Assembly (NCBI RefSeq): GCF_963082655.1
Contig: NC_081552.1
Coordinates: 66,660,465-66,724,464 of the forward strand
DNA: 64,000 bases
Source: Stomoxys calcitrans
Taxonomy: Eukaryota > Arthropoda > Insecta > Diptera > Muscidae
Direction of reading: 5' to 3'
Made by a program: the position numbers and the translations under genes. This document shows, one piece after another, positions 56,093-64,000 of this stretch; position 1 is the stretch's first letter; every line of letters starts with the position of its first letter. A model generated the notes under the pieces. The model had not been told where the DNA came from and ran no database searches. It saw only the letters and a program-made list of their open reading frames with translations.

Positions 56093-56860
56093 CTAGCTGA
56101 ACTGGGCCCGATTCGCTGCGTCTTCTTTAACTATCTAAATCTTTTAAGGGTGGGGACACATCGCCCTGAATGCCGATATCGAATTCCAAATCCTTTTATT
56201 TTAGGCGCATATTGCCATGGCCGGTAAATATGAACCGTTTGGAGGGCGTTTTGGGGCTGGGGAGGCCACCGGCACTTTGCACTTAAAATAGATATCAAAA
56301 TCGTACTTTATTTCCAACGGAAATAAAGTTCAGTTTAGGGGGTGCTTTAGGGCGTACCCCAAAACACTTGGCTCCAAAATTGGATATCAAATTCGTTTTC
56401 TACTCTCAAATACCTTTCATTTGAGTCCCATATTGTCTTAATGGGATCAAATAACCCATTTGACGTATCTTTAGAAGGAAAAGCGTCAACTAGACTTGAA
56501 CGCAAATTTTAATGTCATATTCGAAATCTACTTCGTAATACCTTTCATTTGAGTCCCATATCAGCATGGTCGGCTAATATGCTCATTTGGGGATATTTGA
56601 GTATGGGCGAACTCCCATTACTTGGACTTTTTATTTTAGTCCCATATTGACGTCAACTACGAATATATCTGTTTAGAGGCGTTTTGGGGTTGGGGGGATG
56701 AGGGCCCCGCTGGGTACTTGAACCCAAATGTTAATACCATATTCGTGTTCTGGTCTCCAATACCTTTCATTGATACCCTTAGGTTGCCCATCGGACCACT
56801 TTCGGATATGAATGGTGTTTTTGCGGTAAAGGGGTGTAATAGCAAGACTAAGTACTTATG
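56093..56860 (+). mobile_element. Family E copy, 5' part
   Basis: CTAGCTGAACTGGGCCCGAT, then units with 'CATTTGAGTCCCATATTGTC' (about 56419), 'CATTTGAGTCCCATATCAGC' (about 56548) and 'TTTAGTCCCATATTGACGTC' (about 56635). The E 3' tail is absent. Confidence 0.6.
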
Positions 56861-57451
56861 TTATGCCTCTAGACTCTCTTACATTTTGGCTGGAATTAAT
56901 TTTTTGTATCCTAATTCTAAATCGGCAAATAAAAAAAAAACCTAAATGACTTTACCCGTAATTTACCAGGCGGCACTGCCTTAGATGATTTATACAGTAC
57001 AAGTTACGTACACACGTAGTTAGTCAATCGACTAATCATTGCTAGCTCCTAGTACTCTTTATCGTACTAGTTACTTAGCTTACCTCGTTTGCACAAATAT
57101 TTTACAGCTTCCTTTTTCAATCAATATTCAAAGAGATCACACATCGAGAAAGATCAGTGGAATTAGTTAAAAGTCTATAAATCTTGTGAAATCTCGCCAT
57201 CCAATTAAAATTCTAAAATAATTTTCCCTTATAAGGGGCTTAAATTCTTTATTGTATTGGAAAAGGTAAATCTTGAGAAAATGGTGCATAAAAAAATTAT
57301 TTTTGTAAAACGACGACTATTTTTATAGAAATAGGCGAAGGAAAAAGTGTACTTGCGATTGTCCGCACGTGGTTTACATTAATTTCCAACTCCAAATTGT
57401 CATCCCATTGAACCAAGAAATCGGAGTATACGCGGAGCATCGGCAGGAAAA
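56861..57451. other. Low-copy unassigned sequence
   Basis: Nothing here matches the other families in the window. There is a cluster of short CTAGT/ACTAG inverted motifs at 57010-57070. No convincing coding frame is present. With 62498-62747 it is one of the few stretches that could be original host DNA. Confidence 0.4.
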
Positions 57452-60302
57452 AACAAGTAAAAGCGTGCTAAGTTCGGCCGGGCCGAATCTTATATACCCT
57501 CCACCAAGGATCGCATTTGTCGAGTTCTTTTCCCGGCATCTCTTCTTAGGCAAAAAAAAGGATATAAGAAAAGATTTGCTCTGCTATTAGAGCGATATTA
57601 AGATATGGTCCGGTTTGGACCACAATTAAATTATATTTATGTTGGAGACCTGTGTAAAATGTCAGCCAATTCGAATAAGAATTGCGCTCTTTGTGGGTTC
57701 AAGAAGTAAAATAGAGAGATCGATTTATATGGGAGCTGTATCGGGCTTTAGACCGATTCAGACCAAAATAAACATGTATGTTAATGGTCATGAGAGAATA
57801 CGTCGTACAGAATTTCAGGCAAATCGCAAAATAATTGCTACCTTTAGAGGCTCAAGAAGTCAAGATCCCAGATCGGTTTATATGGCAGCTAAATCAGGTT
57901 GTGAACCGACTTGCGTTTTATTTGACACAGTGGTTGAAAGTAACAATAAACAAGTAAAAGCGTGCTAAGTTCGGCCGTGCCGAATCTTATATACCCTCCA
58001 CCATGGATCGCATTTGTCGAGTTCTTTTCCTGGCATCTCTTCTTAGGCAAAAAAGGATATAAGAAAAGAGTTGCTCTGCTATTAAAACGATATCAAGATA
58101 TGGTCCGGTTCGGACCACAATTAAATTATATGTTGGAGACCTGTGTAAAATGTCAGCCAATTCGAATAAGCATTGCGCCCATTGGGGCTCACGAAGTAAA
58201 ATAGAGAGAACGATTTATATGGGATCTGTATCGGGCTATAGACCGTTTCAGACCATAATAAACAACGTTTGTTGATGGTCATGAGAGGATCCATCGTACA
58301 AAATTTCAGGCATATCGGATAATAATTGCGACCTCTAGGGGTCAAGAAGTCAAGATCCCAGATCGGTTTATATGACAGCTATATCAGGTTATGAACCGAT
58401 TTGAACCTTATTTGACACAGTAGTTGAAAGTAAAAATAAAATACGTCATGCAAAATTTCAGCCAAGTCGGATAGGAATTGCGCCCTCTAGAAGCTCAAGA
58501 AATCAAATCCCCAGATAAGAATTGCGCCCTCTAGAGGGTCAAGAAGTCAAGACCCAAGATCGGTTTATATGGTAGCTATATCAGGTTATGGACCGATTTG
58601 AACCATACTTGGCACTGTTGTTGGATATAATAAGAAAACACGTCGTGTAAAATTTCATTTCAATCGGATAAGAATTGCGCACTCTAGAGGCTCAAGAAGT
58701 CAAGACCCAAGATCGGTTTATATGACAGCTATATCAGGTTATGGACCGATTTGAACCATACTTGGCACAGTTGTTGGATATCATAACAAAACACGTCGTG
58801 TGAAATTTCATTCTGATCGGATAAGAATTGCGCACGCTAGAGGCTCAAGAGGTCAAGACCCAAGATCGGCTTATATGGCAGCTATATCAGGTTATGAACC
58901 GATTTGAACCATACTTGGCACAGTTGTTGGATATCATAGCGAAAAACGTCATGCAAAATTTCATTCAAATCGGATAAGAATTGCGCACTCTAGAGGCTCA
59001 AGAACATGGACCGATATGGCCCATTTACAATACCAACCGACCTACACTAATAAGAAGTAGTTGTGCAAAATTTCAAGCGGCTAGCTTTATTCCTTCGGAA
59101 GTTAGCGTGCTTTCGACAGACAGACGGACGGACGGACGGACGGACGGACATGGCTAGATCGACATAAAATGTCACTACGATCAAGAATATATATACTTTA
59201 TGGGGTCTCAGACGAATATTTTGAGTAGTTACAAACAGAATGACGAAATTAGTATACCCCCCATCTTATGGTGGAGGGTGTAAAAACGTCTTGCGAAATT
59301 TCAGCCAATTCGGATAAGAATTGCGCCCTCTAAAAGCTTAAGAAGTCAAGTCCCCAGATCTGTTTATATGACAGCTATATCAGGTTATGAACCGATTTGA
59401 ACCATATTTGGCACAGTTGTTGGATATCATAACAAAATACTACGTGCCAATATTCATTCAAATTGGATAAGAATTGCGCCCTCTAGAGGCTCAAGAAGTC
59501 AAGACCCAAGATCGGTTTATATGGCAGCTATATCAGGTTATGCACCGATTTGAACCATACTTGGCACAGTTGTTGGATATCATAACAAAACACGTCGTGC
59601 AAAATTTCGTCCCAATCGGATAAGAATTGCGCACTCTAGAGGCTTTAGAAGTCAAGACCCAAGATCGGTTTATATTGCAGCTATATAAGGTTGTGGGCCG
59701 ATTTGAACCATACCTGAAACAGTTGTTGAATATAATAACAAAACACGTCGTGCAAAATTTTATTCCAATCGGATAAGAATTGCGCACTCTAGAGGCTCAA
59801 GAAGTCAAGACCCAAGATCGGTTTATATGGCAGCTATATCAGGTTATAAACCGATTTGAACCATACTTGGCATAGTTGTTGGATATCATAACAAAGCACG
59901 TCGTGCAAAATTTGAACCATACTTGGCACAGTTGTTGGATATCGTAACAAAACACGTCGTGCAAAATTTCATTCCAATCGGATAAGAATTGCGCACTCTA
60001 GAGGCTCAAGAAGTCAAGATCCCAGATCGGTTTATATGGCAGCTTTATCAGGTTATAAACCGATTTGAACCACACTTGGCACAGTTGTTGGATATCATAG
60101 CAAAACACGTCGTGCAAAATTTCATCCCAATCGGATAAGAATTGCGCACTCTAGAGGCTCAAGAAGTCAAGACCCAAGATCGGTTTATATGGCAGCTATA
60201 TCAAAACATGGACCGATATGGCCCATTAGCAATACCAACCGACCTACACTAATAAGAAGTATTTGTGAAAAATTTCAAGCGGTTAGCTTTACTCCTTCGG
60301 AA
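57452..60302 (-). mobile_element. Outer HEL-A split by a younger HEL-A, reverse (57452-57948 and 59286-60302)
   Basis: On plus: AACAAGTAAAAGCGTGCTAA, TTCGGCCGGGCCGAA and the 3' segment to 'TTGAAAGTAACAATAA'. It resumes 'ACGTCTTGCGAAATTTCAGC', the text that normally follows. Units run on to 'GCTTTACTCCTTCGGAA' at 60302, so the 5' ~195 bp is missing at a head-to-head junction. Confidence 0.75.
57949..59285 (-). mobile_element. Inner HEL-A, complete (1.34 kb), reverse
   Basis: On plus: AAACAAGTAAAAGCGTGCTA, TTCGGCCGTGCCGAA, 3' segment, about five units and a GACGGACGGACG array at about 59120. It ends TATGGTGGAGGGTGTAAAA. Confidence 0.8.
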
Positions 60303-62497
60303 GGGGAGTAATTTCGTCATTCTGATTGTAACTACTCGAAATATTCGTCTGAGACCCCATAAAGTATATATATTCTTGATCGTCGTGAAATTTTATGTCG
60401 ATCTAGCCATGTCCGTCCGTCTGTCCGTCCGTCCGTCCGCCCGTCTGTCTGTCGAAAGCACGCTAACTTCCGAAGGAGTAAAGCTAGCCACTTGAAATTT
60501 TGCACAAATACTTCTTATTAGTGTAGGTCGGTTGGTATTGTAAATGGGCCATATCGGTCCATGTTTTGATATAGCTGCCATATAAACCGATCTTGGGTCT
60601 TGACTTCTTGAGCCTCTAGAGTGCGCAGTTCTTATCCGATTGGGATGAAATTTGGCACGAAGTGTTTTGTTATGATATCCAACAACTGTGCCAAGTATGG
60701 TTCAAATCGGTGTATAACCTGATATAGCTGCCATATAAACCGATCTTGGGTCTTGACTTCTTGAGCCTCTAGAGAGCGCAATTCTTATCAGATTGGAATG
60801 AAATTTTGCACGACGTGTTTCGTTATTATATCCAACAACTGTACCAAGTTTGGTTCAAATCGGTCCATAACCTGATATAGCTGCCACATAAACCGATCTG
60901 GGGTCTTGACTTCTTGAGCCTCTAGAGTGCGCAGTTCTTATCCGATTGGGATGCAATTTGGCACGAAGTGTTTTGTTATGATATCCAACAACTGTGCCAA
61001 GTATGGTTCAAATCGGTGTATAACCTGATATAGCTGCCAGATAAATCGATCTTGGGTCTTGACTTCTTGAGCCTCTAGAGAGCGCAATTCTTATCAGATT
61101 GGAATGAAATTTTGCACGACGTGTTTCGTTATTATATCCAACAACTGTGCCACGTTTGGTTCAAATCGGTCCATAACCTGATATAGCTGCCACATAAACC
61201 GATCTGGGGTCTTGACTTCTTGAGCCTCTAGAGTGCGCAATTCTTATCTGATTGGGATGAAATTTTGCACTACGTGTTTTGTTACGATATCCAATAGCTG
61301 TGCCAAGTATGGTTCAAATCGGTCCATAACCTTATGTAGCTGTCATATAAACCGATCTTGGGTCTTGACTTCTTGAGCCTCTAGAGTGCGCAATTCTTAT
61401 CAGATTGGAATGAAATTTTGCACGACGTGTTTCGTTATTATATCCAACAACTGTGCCAAGTTTGGTTCAAATCGGTCCATAACCTGATATAGCTGCCACA
61501 TAAACCGATCTGGGGTCTTGACTACTTGAGCCTCTAGAGTGCGCAATTCTTATCTGATTGGGATGAAATTTTGCACTACGTGTTTTGTTACGATATCCAA
61601 TAGCTGTCCCAAGTATTGTTCAAATCGGTCCATAAACTTATATAGCTGTCATATAAACCGATCTTGGGTCTTGACTTCTTGAGCCTCTAGAGTGCGCAAT
61701 TCTTATCTGATTGGGATGAAATTTTGCACTACGTGTTTTGTTATGATATCCAACAACTGTGCCAAGTATGGTTCAAATCGGTTTATAATATTATATAGCT
61801 GTCATATAAACCGATCTTGGGTCTTGACTTCTTGAGCCTCTAGAGGGCGCAATTCTTATCCAATTTGAATGAATTTTGGCACGTAGTATTTTGTTATGAT
61901 ATCCAACAACTGTGCCAAATATGGTGCAAATCGGTTCATAACCTGATATAGCTGTCATATAAACAGTTCTGGGGACTTGGCTTCTTGAGCTTCTAGAGGG
62001 CGCTATTCCTATCCGATTTGGCCGAAATTTCGCAAGACGTTTTTTTATTGTTACTTTCAACAACTGTGTTAAATAAAGTACAAGTCGGTTCATAACCTGA
62101 TATAGCTGCCATATAAACCGATCTGGGATCTTGACTTCTTGAGCCTCTAGAGGTCGCAATTATTATCAAATTTGCATGAAATTTTGTACGACGGATTCTT
62201 TCATGACCATCAACATACGTGTTTATTATGGTCTGAATCGGTCCTTAGCCCGATACAGCTCCCATATAAATCGATCTCCATATTTTACTTTTTGAGCTCA
62301 CAAAGAGCGCAATTCTTATTCGAATTGGCAGACATTTTACACAGGTCTCCAGGTCTCGCTCTAATAGCAGAGCAAATCTTTTCTTATATCCTTTTTTTGC
62401 ATAAGAAGAGATGCCGAGAAAAGAACTCGACAAATGCGATCCATGGTGGAGGGTATATAAGATTCGGCCCGGCCGAACTTTGCACGCTTTTACTTGT
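60303..62497 (+). mobile_element. HEL-A element, 5' end clipped (2.2 kb)
   Basis: It begins at AGTAATTTCGTCATTCTGAT, so the first ~30 bp are missing. GTCC array with a CCGCCC variant, about ten units with the same alternating pattern as 33682-35677, then hairpin and CTTTTACTTGTT. Confidence 0.8.
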
Positions 62498-62747
62498 TTT
62501 GTATCTTTTGCAAGAAGCTAGATTTAAATTAGTTTAAGATCTTTATCTTAATTCGACTATTACCAGGTATTTTTTCCAATATTCATATTAATCATCATCA
62601 TCATATCGATAATTAATCACCTAACAAGTCTCTTAATATCTAGCAAAAGTCTATTACCATCAGAACATAATTATCATCAACCAATCGATCGCTGAGGCCT
62701 CAACGTGTTGGTTTGGTATGGTGAGTAGAGTACCTTAATTATCATTA
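62498..62747. other. Low-copy unassigned sequence
   Basis: Contains ATCATCATCATATCGATAAT and CAATCGATCGCTGAGG. It matches none of the repeat families here, and no gene is seen. Confidence 0.4.
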
Positions 62748-64000
62748 ACAAGTAAAAGCGTGCTAAGTTCGGCCGGGCCGAATCTTATATACCCTCCACC
62801 ATGGATCGCATTTGGCGAGTTCTTTTCCCGGCATCTCTTCTTAGTCAAAAAAGGATATAAGAAAAGAGTTGCTCTGCTATTAAAACGATATCAAGATATG
62901 GTCCGGTTCGGACCACAATTAAATTATATGTTGGAGACCTGTGTAAAATTTCAGTCAATTCGTATAAGAATTGCGCCCATTGGGTCTCGCGAAGTAAAAT
63001 AGAGAGAACGATTTATATGGGATCTGTATCGGGCTAGAGACCGATTCAGCCCATAATAAACACGTTTGTTGATGGTCATGGGAGGATCCGTCGTACAAAA
63101 TTTCGGGCATATCGGACAATAATTGCGACCTCTAGGGGTCAAGAAGTCAAGATCCCAGATCGGTTTATATGGCAGCTATATCAGGTTACGGACCGATTTA
63201 AACCATACTTGGCACAGTAGTTGGGTATCTTAACAAAACACGTCGTGCGAAATTCCATTCCATTCGGATAAGAATTGCGCCCTCTAGAGGGTCAAGAAGT
63301 CAAGACCTCAGATCGGTTTATATGGCAGCTATATCAGGTTATGGACCGATTTGAACCATACTTGGCACAGTTGTTGGATATAATAACAAAACACGTCGTG
63401 CAAAATTTCATTTCAATCGGATTAAAATTGCGCACACTAGAGGCTCAAGAAGTCAAGACCCAAGATCGGTTTATATGGCAGCTATATCAGGTTATGGACC
63501 GATTTGGACCATACTTGGCACAGTTGTTGGATATCATAACAAAATACTACGTGCAAAATGTCATTCTGATCGGATAAGAATTGCGCACGCTAGAGGCTCA
63601 AGAATTCAAGACCCAAGATCGGTTTATATGGCAGCTATATCAGGTTATGAACCGATTTTAACCATGCTTACCACAGTTGTTGGATGTAGTAACAAAACAC
63701 GTCGTGCAGAATTTCATTCCAATCGGATAAGAATTGCGCACTCTAGAGGCTCAAGAAGTCAAGACCCAAGATCGGTTTATATGGCAGCTATATCGGGTTA
63801 TGGACCGATTTTAACCATACTTGGCACAGTTGTTGGATATCATAACAAAAGTCGTCGTGCAAAATTTCATTCCAATCGGGTAAGAATTGCGCACTCTAGA
63901 GGATCAAGAAGTCAAGACCCAAGATCGGTTTATATGGCAGCTATATCAAAACATGGACCCATATGGCCAATTTACAATACCAACCGACCTACACTAATAA
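62748..64000 (-). mobile_element. HEL-A element, reverse, cut by window end
   Basis: On plus: AACAAGTAAAAGCGTGCTAA, TTCGGCCGGGCCGAA, 3' segment, about five units, then the unit-to-5' transition 'ATATCAAAACATGGACCC' and 'CCAACCGACCTACACTAATA' at the window edge. Its (GTCY)n block and 5' terminus lie outside. Confidence 0.8.

Noticed and set aside
62580..62620. ATCATCATCATATCGAT as a regulatory site
   Set aside because: Short, single occurrence, no adjacent gene; no support beyond chance.

Overview
This window looks like intergenic, transposon-saturated DNA from a calyptrate fly, probably a muscid such as a stable fly, horn fly or house fly. That assignment is an inference from the kind of repeats present, and the species is not settled by the sequence. 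I find no intact host gene, no tRNA or rRNA gene, no operon and no CRISPR array. Almost every open reading frame longer than 60 codons is either a by-product of a repeat whose period is a multiple of three or a piece of dead transposase or reverse transcriptase.

The dominant material, well over half of the window, is four related families of short non-autonomous elements, called here HEL-A, HEL-B, HEL-C and HEL-D. They share a layout: a 5' end TTTTATACCC..., a (GTCY)n microsatellite 100-170 bp inside, a tandem array with a period near 153 bp built around GATATAGCTGCCATAT, and a 3' end. That end is the reverse complement of the 5' motif (TGGTGGAGGGTAT), then a GC-rich hairpin (TTCGGCC-C-GGCCGAA), then CTTTTACTTGTT. 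No target duplication is visible. This is the layout of Helentron-like non-autonomous elements (the DINE-1 / mini-me / HINE group of Diptera), so I assign them there. I count about 25 HEL-A, 9 HEL-C, 5 HEL-D and 2 HEL-B copies, many nested in one another.

Layout. 1-2150: end of a HEL-A nested in HEL-C, a piggyBac transposase relic, and a fold-back Tc1/mariner element inserted in it. 2160-7760: an unclassified family E (about 130-bp tandem units) with HEL-B and HEL-A insertions. 7780-15230: a LINE 3' end, then HEL-C, HEL-D, HEL-A and a small MITE. 15229-17942: minus-strand LINE copy with endonuclease, reverse transcriptase and RNase H. 18190-19840: E with a complete HEL-C inside, and a mariner end. 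19890-26395: plus-strand LINE of the same family, whose ORF1 is interrupted by a Tc1-like transposase fragment that is itself interrupted by a HEL-A. 26400-31515: nested HEL-C and HEL-A. 31535-33680: a low-repeat island with a duplicated inverted-repeat module, a second LINE's reverse transcriptase relic and a possible small coding exon. 33680-64000: mostly HEL-A, including insertions of HEL-A in HEL-A, a tandem dimer, an 8-bp-TSD hAT element carrying a MITE, and a head-to-head junction.

The 'genes' do not act together as a pathway. They are parts of independent mobile elements: ORF1, endonuclease, reverse transcriptase and RNase H for LINE target-primed retrotransposition; piggyBac and Tc1/mariner transposases for cut-and-paste; and HEL, MITE and hAT derivatives that need enzymes supplied in trans. 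The useful information is in the nesting, which gives a relative insertion history, and in evidence that HEL-A has moved recently.
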